In this document: piece after piece, positions 9,022-18,319 of the stretch
How positions within the stretch are numbered: position 1 is the stretch's first letter
Layout: each line of letters starts with the position of its first letter
The notes under the pieces: generated by a model
The model's database searches: none
What the model saw: the letters and a program-made list of their open reading frames with translations, nothing else
Told to the model about the DNA's origin: nothing
Source: Thiodiazotropha sp040507005
GTDB lineage: Bacteria > Pseudomonadota > Gammaproteobacteria > Chromatiales > Chromatiaceae
Assembly (NCBI GenBank): GCA_040507005.1
Contig: JBEVVS010000032.1
Location: 35,045 to 99,044, forward strand
Reading direction: 5' to 3'
Length of the DNA: 64,000 bases
Program-made: the position numbers and the translations under genes

Positions 9022-10293
9022 ATGTCAAAACAGATATCCGATGTCACCAGCTACATGCAAATGCTCGGCCAGGAGGCGCGTCAAGCTTCAAGGCTGTTAG
9101 CCAGCGCCACAACCGCGCAAAAGAACATGGCACTCGAAGCCATCGCCGACGAGTTGGATGCCTCCAGAGATGGCTTGATGGCAGAAAATAAAAAGGATTT
9201 GCAGGCTGGTGCTGAGAAGGGATTGGATGCGGCTCTGCTGGATCGCCTTGAGCTGACCAGGGGGCGAATCGATAGCATGATCGAGGGATTGCGGCAGATT
9301 GCCGCGCTACCCGATCCTATCGGTGAGATCTTCGACATGAAATATCTCCCCAGCGGGATCCAGGTAGGTCGGATGCGGGTACCTTTGGGGGTTGTGGGTA
9401 TCATTTACGAATCCCGCCCCAATGTCACGGCCGACGCCGCGGCACTCTGTTTGAAGTCGGGCAATGCGGCGGTTTTGCGTGGCGGCAGCGAGGCCTACTA
9501 CTCCAATCAGGCGATTGCGAGTTCAATTCAGAGTGGCCTGGCAAAGGCGGATCTGCCTGGGGCTGCTGTACAGGTGGTAGCCACCACCGACCGCGCTGCA
9601 GTGGGCAGGATGATCGCCATGCCTGAATCGATCGATGTCATCATTCCCCGGGGCGGCAAAGGCCTGATCGAGCGTATCAGCCAGGATGCCAGGGTACCGG
9701 TGATCAAGCATCTGGATGGGATCTGCCATGTCTATATCGACGACCAGGCTGATCTGGAAAAGGCCTTTGCGGTAGCGATGAACGCCAAGACGCAACGCTA
9801 CGGCACCTGCAATACCATGGAGACCCTGTTGGTGGCGGATGGGATTGCACAACAGTCCCTGCCAGGACTGGGCAAAGCCCTGACAGAGAAAGGCGTTGAA
9901 CTGCGCGGTTGTGATCGTACGCGTGAGTATATAAGCGCTTGTCTAGCGGCGACGGAGGCCGATTGGGATACAGAGTATCTGGCGCCGATACTCTCCATCA
10001 AGGTGGTCGATGGCCTGGAAACAGCCATTGCGCATATCAATCGTCACAGTTCCCAACACACCGATGCCATAGTGACAGAGAACTACAGCCGTGCCCGCCG
10101 GTTTCTCACCGAAGTGGACTCCAGCTCGGTAATGGTCAATGCCTCGACCCGTTTTGCGGATGGTTTCGAGTATGGTTTGGGTGCTGAAATCGGTATTTCC
10201 ACAGACAAGTTTCACGCCAGGGGTCCAGTGGGGCTTGAGGGGCTGACGTCGGTGAAGTTTATTGTGCTGGGTGATGGCCACATCCGCAGTTGA
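9022..10293 (+). CDS. proA: Gamma-glutamyl phosphate reductase
   Basis: NADPH-dependent second enzyme of proline synthesis from glutamate, reducing gamma-glutamyl phosphate to the semialdehyde. At 423 residues the length is typical. Family blocks include GVVGIIYESRPNVT (123-136), LKSGNAAVLRGGSEA (144-158), IPRGGKGLI (208-216) and RYGTCNTMET with catalytic Cys263. An aldehyde-dehydrogenase-like Rossmann and catalytic domain cover the whole chain. The ATG at 9022 gives a standard N-terminus. proB is not in the window. It is followed directly by nadD, whose start lies just past the proA stop. Confidence 0.97.
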   Translation: MSKQISDVTSYMQMLGQEARQASRLLASATTAQKNMALEAIADELDASRDGLMAENKKDLQAGAEKGLDAALLDRLELTRGRIDSMIEGLRQIAALPDPIGEIFDMKYLPSGIQVGRMRVPLGVVGIIYESRPNVTADAAALCLKSGNAAVLRGGSEAYYSNQAIASSIQSGLAKADLPGAAVQVVATTDRAAVGRMIAMPESIDVIIPRGGKGLIERISQDARVPVIKHLDGICHVYIDDQADLEKAFAVAMNAKTQRYGTCNTMETLLVADGIAQQSLPGLGKALTEKGVELRGCDRTREYISACLAATEADWDTEYLAPILSIKVVDGLETAIAHINRHSSQHTDAIVTENYSRARRFLTEVDSSSVMVNASTRFADGFEYGLGAEIGISTDKFHARGPVGLEGLTSVKFIVLGDGHIRS

Positions 10294-10298
10294 CAAAT

Positions 10299-10961
10299 AT
10301 GGCCCCTGATATGATCGGTGTCTTTGGTGGGACCTTCGATCCGATTCACTTCGGCCATCTGCGTACAGCACTGGATGTGATGCAGTCTGTCGGGTTGGAC
10401 GAAATCCGCTTTATTCCCTTGCATGGCGCTGTTCATCGGGACCAGCCGGAGACCCCGGCTGAACTGAGACTGGAAATGGTGCGGCTCGCCGTCCATGGAC
10501 AGGCGGGGTTTGTGGTGGATGAGAGGGAGATACAACGTGCCGGGGACTCCTTCACGGTGGAGACACTGGCGGGCTTGCACGAGGAGCTGCCACAGCAGTC
10601 CCTGTGCCTGTTGATGGGTATGGATGCATTCAACGGCTTTGCGGATTGGCATCGTCCGGATGAGATTCTGCGCCTTGCCCATATCATCGTGATGCATCGC
10701 CCAGGGGAGGAGGGTCCCAGGGATTCCAGGGTAAAAAGGCTGCTCGAACGTCGTCAGGTCAACACGCCGGCGCAGCTTAGGGCAGAGGATAGCGGGTTGA
10801 TACTGCAACAAGCGGTGACCCAGCTTGATATTTCAGCCAGTCAGATCCGCAGTCTGCTTGCCCAGGGGCGAACGCCACGTTTCCTTCTGCCGGAAGTGGT
10901 TTTACAACTCATTGATAATAAAAGTCTTTATCGGGTAGATCATACAAAAGAGCCACAATAG
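10299..10961 (+). CDS. nadD: Nicotinate-nucleotide adenylyltransferase
   Basis: Cytosolic enzyme that adenylylates nicotinate mononucleotide to deamido-NAD, the penultimate step of NAD synthesis. The nucleotidyltransferase signature GGTFDPIHFGHLR opens the protein and the C-terminal ISASQIRS corresponds to the (I/S)SSTxIR motif. Three in-frame starts are possible: TTG 10290 (overlapping the proA stop), ATG 10299 and ATG 10311; I prefer 10299, which gives 220 residues. The proA-nadD-rsfS order is conserved in Gammaproteobacteria. Confidence 0.95.
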   Translation: MAPDMIGVFGGTFDPIHFGHLRTALDVMQSVGLDEIRFIPLHGAVHRDQPETPAELRLEMVRLAVHGQAGFVVDEREIQRAGDSFTVETLAGLHEELPQQSLCLLMGMDAFNGFADWHRPDEILRLAHIIVMHRPGEEGPRDSRVKRLLERRQVNTPAQLRAEDSGLILQQAVTQLDISASQIRSLLAQGRTPRFLLPEVVLQLIDNKSLYRVDHTKEPQ

Positions 10962-11043
10962 GTTATGCTTGTTATTGAGATTGGGTAAAATCGCTGCTTT
11001 GCGGCGATCCAGTCGCTTCAATAGACAACAGATACAGGACTCA

Positions 11044-11406
11044 ATGCAAATAGAAGAACTTAGAGACGTCGTTCTACAGGCGTTGGACGATATGAAAGCG
11101 AAGGATGTGGTGGTACTGGATGTACGTGAAAAGACCAGCATAACAGATATCATGATTGTCGCCAGCGGTACCTCTGACAGACATGTAAAATCAATTGCCC
11201 AGACCGTGGCCTTCAAAGCGAAACAGGCCGGTGAAGCCCCTCTAGGAACCGAGGGCCTGGAGGATGGCGAGTGGGCCCTGGTAGACCTCAACGGTGTGGT
11301 GGTGCACGTGATGCAGCCAAAGGTGCGTGATTTCTACCATCTGGAGCGCCTCTGGTCCTTGGATGAACCTGATGATGATGTCCCTCAGAAACTCAAATCC
11401 ATCTAG
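11044..11406 (+). CDS. rsfS: Ribosomal silencing factor RsfS
   Basis: RsfS binds ribosomal protein uL14 and blocks subunit joining to save energy in starvation. The 120-residue protein has the family core: LDVREKTSITD, MIVASGTSDRHVKSIA, and the C-terminal VDLNGVVVHVM with RDFYHLERLW. An AGGA precedes ATG 11044; the frame stays open to 10969 but the extra residues do not look like the family. rlmH, the usual next gene, is absent and a WYL regulator follows instead. Confidence 0.95.
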   Translation: MQIEELRDVVLQALDDMKAKDVVVLDVREKTSITDIMIVASGTSDRHVKSIAQTVAFKAKQAGEAPLGTEGLEDGEWALVDLNGVVVHVMQPKVRDFYHLERLWSLDEPDDDVPQKLKSI

Positions 11407-11429
11407 GGCCCAGGCCCTAACCTCCCTGC

Positions 11430-12410
11430 ATGGATCGGTTTGACCGGATATTTGAACTCAACCGTATCCTTCAGGCTGCCCGCTATCCGGTTTCTAGGCA
11501 GCGTTTAGAGCAAGAACTGGAGTGTTCCCGGGCGACCGTGAAGCGTCTCATTGAAGAGATGCGACTCTATCTCAATGCCCCGATCGTCTATGATCGAAAA
11601 CTCAACGGTTATCGCTATGATCCCCAGGAAGGGGAGATGTATCAGCTGCCCGGGCTCTGGTTCAATGCCTCCGAACTGCATGCCCTGCTGGCGGTGCAGC
11701 AGCTGTTGGAAGGAGTGCAGCCCGGCCTGCTGGAGAGCCACCTGCAGCCCCTGAGGCGTAAGATCGATGCCCTGCTGGCGCGTCAGCAGGGTGATGCCGG
11801 TGAATCCCTCGCCGGCAGGGTTCGACTGATACGGGCCACCGCCCGTCCCGTGAGTCCCTTCTTTACCCTTCTGGCGGGTAGCCTGGCTGCCAGGCGTCGT
11901 CTCCATCTCGTCTACTATAATCGCCAGCAGGATAGACTCAGCGAGCGCCAGGTTTCACCACAACGCCTTGTCCACTATCGTGATAATTGGTACCTGGATG
12001 CCTGGTGCCATTTGCGCCAAGGATTGCGCACCTTTGCCCTGGATGCGATTCGGCAGGCCCGGCAATTGGATCAAGTGGCGCAGAATGTGGACGAAACGGT
12101 ACTGGCGCGCCATTTTACAGATGCCTACGGGATATTCTCCGGGCAAGCCTTGGAGTGGGCTGTGGTGCGGTTTAGTGCAGATGCGGCCAGGTGGGTGGCC
12201 ACGGAGGAGTGGCATCCCAGACAACAGAGTCGCTGGCTCGATGATGGGTGTTACGAGTTGACACTGCCCTATTCCAATCCAGCGGAGTTGTTGATGGATC
12301 TGCTGAAATACGGGCCGGATGTGGAGGTCGTTTCACCCCCTGAGTTGCGCAGTCAGATTCAACAACGGTTGCAATCGGCGCTGGCTCTCTATAACCCTCA
12401 GCAGGGTTAG
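11430..12410 (+). CDS. WYL-domain transcriptional regulator (HTH-WYL)
   Basis: A 326-residue DNA-binding protein. An N-terminal DeoR-like winged helix (about 1-60, with RQRLEQELECSRATVKRLIEEMR) is followed by a linker and a WYL ligand-binding domain (about 140-215; the motif appears as RDNWYLDAWCHLRQGLRTF), then a WCX-like C-terminal domain. WYL proteins often sense nucleotides or single-stranded nucleic acids and regulate DNA-damage or defence genes, but no defence genes adjoin it here. It is 23 bases past rsfS and its last four bases overlap the convergent coiled-coil gene. Ligand and targets are unknown. Confidence 0.88.
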   Translation: MDRFDRIFELNRILQAARYPVSRQRLEQELECSRATVKRLIEEMRLYLNAPIVYDRKLNGYRYDPQEGEMYQLPGLWFNASELHALLAVQQLLEGVQPGLLESHLQPLRRKIDALLARQQGDAGESLAGRVRLIRATARPVSPFFTLLAGSLAARRRLHLVYYNRQQDRLSERQVSPQRLVHYRDNWYLDAWCHLRQGLRTFALDAIRQARQLDQVAQNVDETVLARHFTDAYGIFSGQALEWAVVRFSADAARWVATEEWHPRQQSRWLDDGCYELTLPYSNPAELLMDLLKYGPDVEVVSPPELRSQIQQRLQSALALYNPQQG

Positions 12411-12661
12411 CACTTCTTTTTCAGCTCCTTGTAGCGGCGTATCGCCTTCTTGCGCTGGGTATGCAGGATCTTGATCTCAGTGATCAGCCGTTTGCGTTTG
12501 GTGCGGTCCTTTTCATTTTGCAGTTTCTCTTTCGCTGCCCGTTCCTGCTTTTTAAGCTTTTTTAACAGGTCGGCAATGAGATCGCATTTTGGATTATCCT
12601 TTTTCGTGCCCGATTCGAGTAGTTTCTTGAGTTTTTCAACGATTTTGTTTGGCTGGGGCAT
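12407..12661 (-). CDS. Small basic coiled-coil protein, family member 1
   Basis: An 84-residue lysine/arginine-rich, cysteine-poor protein made almost entirely of predicted helix with heptad-like leucines. I do not recognise a named family. It aligns along its length with the protein at 18320-18589: both show IVxxL...L..G..K, then IA.L.K.L, then a KRKRL/KQKRL block followed by E(I/L)K and a basic end. The frame opens at GTG 12706, but ATG 12661 has AAGG about 8 bases upstream and matches the length of its relative, so I use it. High positive charge would suit nucleic-acid, phosphate or membrane binding; function is unknown. Confidence 0.68.
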   Translation of the reverse strand: MPQPNKIVEKLKKLLESGTKKDNPKCDLIADLLKKLKKQERAAKEKLQNEKDRTKRKRLITEIKILHTQRKKAIRRYKELKKKC

Positions 12662-12706
12662 GCTGGCTACCTTTATAAATACCCTTTGATGATCGTACTT
12701 TGCCAC

Positions 12707-13225
12707 ACACGATCTTGTGCCTTATTGATTGAGAGCCCAACTTGAGGATAGCGGTGATCATAGGATCTTCAAGTCGTACTGATAAATATAGATGATCAAT
12801 GGATTCTCGATGCAATTGCGGTTGTCTATGGATGTCGGCCATCAAGCTTTAATATTTGTGCAATAATTAGATCTGTTGCGTATCTTTTATGTAACGAAGT
12901 TTTGCTCTGAGTTGCCTGAGATGGCAGACCACACCTTGAGTGTCTCGACATTTCGCCGGGTGGGCGATTTCAGGTAGAATTAGCCAGTTACCGCCATGCG
13001 TATTGTTTAGCTGGTGCAGGGTGCCTACTATCCTGAGAGTAAAAATAAACGGGTTTGTGTCGATTCATACCTTGCAGATTTCGCGGGATGTGGATTCCCA
13101 TGACGGCAAGCCCTTTTTTAGCCAATGGCGTTGGGGAATTAATTCAGGTGGTCTGAGCATCTAGCCTCGCTCAGGACACTCTGTCCGCCCACTGTGGCAA
13201 CAAGAAACCGATTCGGATTTTTTTA
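12707..13225. other. Long intergenic region, no gene supported
   Basis: About 520 bases between the divergent coiled-coil gene and the first CorC-type gene. The short open frames present (for example 12940-13164) lack ribosome sites and plausible composition. It presumably contains the promoters for both flanking transcripts. I see no repeat, tRNA or clear terminator. Confidence 0.5.
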
Positions 13226-14680
13226 ATGGAAGAGTTGAGAACACTTTTCGATTCCTTTGGACTCGCGGATGTGAACTGGGAGCTGCTGTTGCGCGCCCTG
13301 TTGCAAGTGTTCCTGCTCTCCCTGTCAGCGGTCTTTTCAGGTTCGGAGACCGCCCTTTTCTCCCTCAGCCGGATCGATCTACAGAAATTACGTCATAGTC
13401 GCGACAAGCACTCAGAGAGCATCCATGCCATGCTGGATGAACCGAGGCGCCTGATCATCTCCATATTGTGCGGCAATGAGTTGGTGAATATCGCCTCCGC
13501 CGCCAATATGGCTGCGATCCTGCTGATTCTCTTCGGTGATGGCAACATCACCTGGTTCAATATCCTTATCATGGTGCCCTTGCTGTTGTTGATCGGAGAG
13601 GTGACCCCGAAGACCATTGCGGTGAGTTTTCCTGTCAAGTTCGCAACCCGTCTGACAGCCAGGATCCTGCCGCGATGGATCGTCCTGATCACTCCCCTGC
13701 GAGAGGCGGTCAGGTCGGTATCCGACCGCATCACCACCATGATCGTGGGTGAGGCGATCAGTCGGGAAAATATCCTCCATGCGGACGAGTTGCGTACCCT
13801 CTTGGAAGCGGGAGAAGAGAGCGGCGTGATCGAGGCCACGGAGCGGGTGTTGATCGATAATGTGCTGGAGGCCTCTGAGACCGACATTGCCCGTATCATG
13901 ACCCCGGGTCCGCGCATTCAGTTTTTGGATGCGGACCTCCCTGTTCATGAACTGATCGAGGCATTTCGTAGCTACCAGCATCCGAGAATCCCGGTCTATC
14001 AGGGGCATTGGGACAATGTCATCGGATTTATTCACTCGGAGGATATCCTGCGACTAGTCAGGGGGGGCGGAGATCTGGAACAGGTGACCCTGGATATGAT
14101 CATCAAACCGGCCCACTTCGTTCCGCCCACCAAGAAGGTGGATGAGATGTTCGACTACTTCCAGGCCCACAATACCCGGATTGCCATCGTCCTCGGCGAA
14201 TACGGTGAGGTGCTGGGTGTCGTCACCATGAAGGATGTCCTGACCTTCATCTTTGGTGAGATCACTGGAAAGATGGCGGGTTTGGAGTATTACCAGGAGG
14301 AGGATGCCAACAGCTATATCGTGCCCGGCGATATGCGTCTCACAGATTTTTACAACCTTACCAATTTCGATATCGAAGATCCGGTGATGGCAACCATCGG
14401 CGGTGTCGTATTCCGCCTCTTCGATCGCCTGCCCCAGGAGGGGGATAACCTGCGCAACGAAGGGTATGAGTTTATCGTCAAGGAGGTAAAAGGCCTGCGC
14501 ATCAGCAAGGTTCAGGTGCGAAAAATAGTGGCCAGCGATGAAGAGCCCCCGCAGGCCGAGGATGAAACGATTGCAGTGACAACAGAGGACAAGGACGAGT
14601 CACTGGAGGGGATTGAAGCGCAATCCCCGAATCAACAACAGGAGATGGCCGAGACCCAATCAGAGGAGAGTGAGAAATGA
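13226..14680 (+). CDS. CNNM/CorC-family transporter, copy 1 (DUF21-CBS-CorC_HlyC)
   Basis: Integral membrane protein of 484 residues in the family that exports divalent cations such as Mg2+ or Co2+. A DUF21 domain with about four hydrophobic segments (about 25-180, containing FSGSETALFSLSR) is followed by a CBS pair (about 210-345; ARIMTPGPRI and VVTMKDVLTFIFGEITG) and a CorC_HlyC domain (about 360-440). A strongly acidic tail of some 50 residues is unusual. The ATGA overlap with the next gene indicates translational coupling with its paralogue. Substrate is inferred from family only; older annotations as haemolysin are not supported. Confidence 0.9.
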   Translation: MEELRTLFDSFGLADVNWELLLRALLQVFLLSLSAVFSGSETALFSLSRIDLQKLRHSRDKHSESIHAMLDEPRRLIISILCGNELVNIASAANMAAILLILFGDGNITWFNILIMVPLLLLIGEVTPKTIAVSFPVKFATRLTARILPRWIVLITPLREAVRSVSDRITTMIVGEAISRENILHADELRTLLEAGEESGVIEATERVLIDNVLEASETDIARIMTPGPRIQFLDADLPVHELIEAFRSYQHPRIPVYQGHWDNVIGFIHSEDILRLVRGGGDLEQVTLDMIIKPAHFVPPTKKVDEMFDYFQAHNTRIAIVLGEYGEVLGVVTMKDVLTFIFGEITGKMAGLEYYQEEDANSYIVPGDMRLTDFYNLTNFDIEDPVMATIGGVVFRLFDRLPQEGDNLRNEGYEFIVKEVKGLRISKVQVRKIVASDEEPPQAEDETIAVTTEDKDESLEGIEAQSPNQQQEMAETQSEESEK

Positions 14681-15942
14681 GTTGGGGCGTAGAACTGGTA
14701 ATGATCCTGCTGTTTTTGCTGTTAAAGGGTTTTTTCTCCGGATCTGAGATCGCGATGGTGAATTCTGACAAGCTTAAATTGCGGCATCAGGGGAAACTTG
14801 GCAACCGTGGCGCGAACTTGGTTCTCAAGCTGTTCAAGACTCCGGATGTGATACTCGGCACGACACTGGTCGGCACCAATATAGCCACTGTCACCATCTC
14901 AACTCTGGGTGCCCTGGTCTGTATTGATCTGTTCGGCAATACCGGTGATCTGATCTCGGTGATCATATTGACGCCGGTGCTGTTGATATTTGGTGAAGTG
15001 GTGCCAAAGAGTGTATTCCAGCAGGAAGCTGACAGTCTGGTGAGTCGCTTGATCTATATCCTGCGCTTCTTCTCCTATGTCTTCTATCCGATAATCTTTA
15101 TCTTCAGCCGCGTGGCCAGGTTGGCGACCCGCATAGTCGGTGGCGGGATTGCGCCACAGAATATGTTCATCACCCGTGAGGAGTTGCGGGTGTTGTTGGA
15201 TGTATCCGATTCAACCTCTGATCCGCAAACCATCGACCGCAAAAGGATTCGCAGAATCATCCGTTTTGCCGACACCACCGTAGGTGAAGCGATGATCCCG
15301 TTACCGGATGTAGTGGGATTCAACGAGGTGCGTAACATGAAGGAGGCGGTGAGACTGGTCATGAAGCATGGCTACAATCGCCTGCCTGTCTATCGAGGAA
15401 ACATTACCAATGTCAAAGGCATTCTTACCCTAGATACCTGGGACTTGATGTCCCCTGATCTGGAGGAGAAGCCGATTGCTGACTACATCAGCCCGGTTCT
15501 CTATCTTTCACCACGTCAGACCATCGACCGTGCCCTGCCGATGCTACAGGCAAGAAAGGACCATATGGCAGTGGTCGTGGATGAGTTCGGTTCTGCGGTA
15601 GGTATCCTCACCATGGAGGATGTATTCGAAGAGGTGGTTGGTGAAATCGATGTGGGTTATGACTTTGACGAATACCACCCGAAACGGCGGATCTATATAG
15701 AACATGAGAGTGAGAACAGTCACCTGGTGAGCGGTAGAATGCCGATTTCAGAGATCAACGATATCCTGCATGTGGATTTTCCGGTGGAAGAGGCCTTGAC
15801 AGTGGGTGGCCTGATCGTCAGTCGTCTGCGTCACATACCATCAGAGGGTGATTCGATCGAGGAGCAGGGTCACCGCTTGACTGTAATCGAGTCCGATGAG
15901 CGTTCCGTGGTGAAGGTGAGGATCGAACGACAGACCGGGTGA
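14677..15942 (+). CDS. CNNM/CorC-family transporter, copy 2
   Basis: A second 421-residue DUF21-CBS-CorC_HlyC protein. It begins with a membrane segment and FSGSEIAMVNSDKLK, the same DUF21 signature as its neighbour, has several hydrophobic helices to about residue 150, a CBS pair with GEAMIPLPDVV and TMEDVFEEVVGEID, and the C-terminal domain ending near 420 without the acidic tail. Side-by-side divergent copies suggest a hetero-oligomer or two ion specificities. It overlaps copy 1 by four bases. Confidence 0.9.
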   Translation: MSWGVELVMILLFLLLKGFFSGSEIAMVNSDKLKLRHQGKLGNRGANLVLKLFKTPDVILGTTLVGTNIATVTISTLGALVCIDLFGNTGDLISVIILTPVLLIFGEVVPKSVFQQEADSLVSRLIYILRFFSYVFYPIIFIFSRVARLATRIVGGGIAPQNMFITREELRVLLDVSDSTSDPQTIDRKRIRRIIRFADTTVGEAMIPLPDVVGFNEVRNMKEAVRLVMKHGYNRLPVYRGNITNVKGILTLDTWDLMSPDLEEKPIADYISPVLYLSPRQTIDRALPMLQARKDHMAVVVDEFGSAVGILTMEDVFEEVVGEIDVGYDFDEYHPKRRIYIEHESENSHLVSGRMPISEINDILHVDFPVEEALTVGGLIVSRLRHIPSEGDSIEEQGHRLTVIESDERSVVKVRIERQTG

Positions 15943-15986
15943 GATATTCCATAATTAGAATGATTGTACGGTAAAGGAGAGTGGTC

Positions 15987-16475
15987 ATGCCCGATAGAGC
16001 TGGCAAACAACCAATCCTTGTACCTGTCGACTTTTCTGCAGCATCCGAGGCGGCACTATACAAGGCGTTTGAACTGGCGGAATGCCTCAAGGTAAGGGTT
16101 GTGGTGCTGCATGTGGTGCATGATCCAGGGGATATGCCCGGATACTATTCAGACGTCATTAAAAAGAAAAAACTCACCAGATTGCAAGATGCCGCCCGTG
16201 TCATGTTGGAGGAGTTCGTCCAGGAGTTCCGCAAAAAAAAGCCTACCAAAATGCGCCTGAAAAGAGCCGAGAGAATGCTTGTTATCGGCTTGCCCGTGAC
16301 GCGGATTTTACAAGTCGCGGAAAGAATCAATGCTTCATTCGTGGTAATGGGCAGCAAAGGGGAGACGGGATTAAAGCATCTGATGTTAGGATCCGTGGCC
16401 GAACGTGTGGTTCAGCTTTGTCCACTACCGGTAATGGTGGTGAAGGAAGCACCGCCGCAAGAGCAGGCATCATGA
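15987..16475 (+). CDS. Universal stress protein (UspA family)
   Basis: A 162-residue cytosolic protein with the Rossmann-like Usp fold. ILVPVDFSAASEAAL opens the first strand and loop, and the ATP-binding signature G-x2-G-x9-G-S is present as GSKGETGLKHLMLGS near 119-133, so it probably binds ATP. AAGGAG at 15973-15978 lies 8 bases before ATG 15987; the GTG at 15981 is too close. It sits one base before the Na/Pi symporter gene, which suggests a common transcript and perhaps a regulatory role for that transporter. Confidence 0.92.
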   Translation: MPDRAGKQPILVPVDFSAASEAALYKAFELAECLKVRVVVLHVVHDPGDMPGYYSDVIKKKKLTRLQDAARVMLEEFVQEFRKKKPTKMRLKRAERMLVIGLPVTRILQVAERINASFVVMGSKGETGLKHLMLGSVAERVVQLCPLPVMVVKEAPPQEQAS

Positions 16476-16476
16476 G

Positions 16477-18276
16477 ATGAACCTGCCTAAGCTCATTCAA
16501 AATACGTCGCCCAACCTCAACCATTCAAGCATCGTTCTGATCTGTTTGGCAGGCATGCTATTCGCATTTCCCGTATTCGCTGACGGTGCTGCCACAGAAG
16601 GCATCGAGTGGGGTGTGATGGGGATGAAGCTGTTTGGCGGGCTTGCCCTGTTTCTGTTCGGTATGGAGCAGATGGCGGATGCTTTAAAGGCGGTGGCGGG
16701 TGCGCGCATGAAAGGTATCCTCGCCAAATTGACTACCAATCGTTTTATGGGTGCGGTCACCGGGGCCTTCGTGACAGCGGTCATTCAATCCTCCTCGGTC
16801 ACCACTGTGCTGGTGGTGGGCTTCATCACCGCCGGGTTGATGTCATTCTCGCAATCCATCGGCGTCATCATGGGGGCGAATGTGGGTACTACCGTCACCG
16901 CCCAGATCGTCGCATTCAAAGTGACCAAAGCGGCACTGTTGATGATTGGTGTCGGCTTTACCATGTTATTTGCAGCCAAGCAGGAACGCTTCAAACATTA
17001 CGGTGCGATGTTGATGGGATTGGGTCTGGTCTTCTTCGGCATGAGCATCATGAGCGATGGCATGAAGCCGTTGCGCACTTACCAGCCTTTTCTGGATTTG
17101 ATGATCAGTATGGAGAGCCCGCTGGTCGGTATTCTTGTGGCTGCCGGTTTCACAGGCTTGATTCAATCCTCATCGGCAACCACTGCGATTGTGATCGTGA
17201 TGGCCAGCCAGGGATTCATCACCCTGCCTGCGGGTATTGCGCTGGCGTTCGGCGCGAATATCGGCACCTGTGTCACGGCCATGCTGGCCTCGATCGGTAA
17301 GCCCAGGGAGGCGGTACGGGCGGCAGTGGTGCATGTCATATTCAATATCTCAGGGGTGGTATTGTGGATCATGTTCATTCCCCAACTGGCCGAGGTCGTG
17401 ACATTGGTCTCACCCAGCCATCCTGAACTCTCGGGTATAGATCGACTGGGCGCTGAAACGCCGCGCCAAATTGCCAATGCCCATACCATTTTCAATATTG
17501 CCAATACGATCATCTTTATTTGGTTTACCGCTCAGTTGGCCCGTTTGGTGGAGTGGATGATTCCCGATCGCCTGCTGGAGGAGGAGGGTTTGGCGGTAAG
17601 TGCCAAATATCTGGATGACGAACTGCTATCAACACCATCCCTGGCGTTGGACCGGGTGCGCCTGGAGGTGTTGCACATGGGTGAGCGGGTGATGGAGATG
17701 TTGGACAAGATCATGCCGGCCATTCTCAATGGGGATCACAAATCACTCGACGATGTGGCGTTACTCGATGATGAGGTGGATATCCTCTATGAGCAGATCG
17801 TTGACTATCTTGGCAAGATCAGCAAGCAGTCGATGACCGACCACCAGACCGAAGACTTCCTCTCCCTGATGGAGGCGGTGGGCGATCTGGAAAATATCGG
17901 TGATACCATAGAGACCAATATGGTTGCACTGGGCCACGAACGTATCGATCACGGTTTCTCCATCAGCGAACCCACCAAGGAGGTGCTCACGGGTTTTCAC
18001 AAGGTGGTGAAAAAAGCGGTGGACGGTGCGGTTCAGTCTGTTTCCCAGCTGAATACAAAGGTGGCGCAAAGTGTTATTGATATGAAAGACGAGATCAATA
18101 AAATGGCGGAGTCCGCCGCTTTACATCAAGCTTCCAGACTGGTTGCCGAAGAACCAAATCGTATCGCAGCCTATACCACTGAGGTGGATATTATCGAAAA
18201 GCAAAAGCGAATCTATTACTTCGCCAAGCGAATGGCGAAGTCTGTGCTGCCGCCGCAGGGGATTGCCGAGGATTAA
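16477..18276 (+). CDS. Na+/phosphate cotransporter with PhoU-like C-terminal domain
   Basis: A 599-residue NptA/YjbB-type protein. After an N-terminal hydrophobic segment it carries two Na_Pi_cotrans repeats, each with the QSSS signature (TAVIQSSSVTTV and GLIQSSSATTAI), within about eight membrane helices to residue 355. The remaining 240 residues are helical and PhoU-like. Homologues move phosphate with sodium; in E. coli YjbB drives export when internal phosphate is high. Four-helix PhoU-type tails are thought to sense phosphate state. The start codon follows the Usp stop by one base. Direction of transport is not decidable from sequence. Confidence 0.92.
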   Translation: MNLPKLIQNTSPNLNHSSIVLICLAGMLFAFPVFADGAATEGIEWGVMGMKLFGGLALFLFGMEQMADALKAVAGARMKGILAKLTTNRFMGAVTGAFVTAVIQSSSVTTVLVVGFITAGLMSFSQSIGVIMGANVGTTVTAQIVAFKVTKAALLMIGVGFTMLFAAKQERFKHYGAMLMGLGLVFFGMSIMSDGMKPLRTYQPFLDLMISMESPLVGILVAAGFTGLIQSSSATTAIVIVMASQGFITLPAGIALAFGANIGTCVTAMLASIGKPREAVRAAVVHVIFNISGVVLWIMFIPQLAEVVTLVSPSHPELSGIDRLGAETPRQIANAHTIFNIANTIIFIWFTAQLARLVEWMIPDRLLEEEGLAVSAKYLDDELLSTPSLALDRVRLEVLHMGERVMEMLDKIMPAILNGDHKSLDDVALLDDEVDILYEQIVDYLGKISKQSMTDHQTEDFLSLMEAVGDLENIGDTIETNMVALGHERIDHGFSISEPTKEVLTGFHKVVKKAVDGAVQSVSQLNTKVAQSVIDMKDEINKMAESAALHQASRLVAEEPNRIAAYTTEVDIIEKQKRIYYFAKRMAKSVLPPQGIAED

Positions 18277-18319
18277 TCTGTAGTGTGGATAGCATGATTG
18301 GTATCCCTGTATCGAAGTA

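Noticed and set aside
12940..13164. Short frame in the gap before the CorC gene
   Set aside because: No ribosome site and no family resemblance.
13226..14680. Haemolysin annotation for the DUF21-CBS proteins
   Set aside because: Family name is historical; domains show a cation transporter type, not a toxin.
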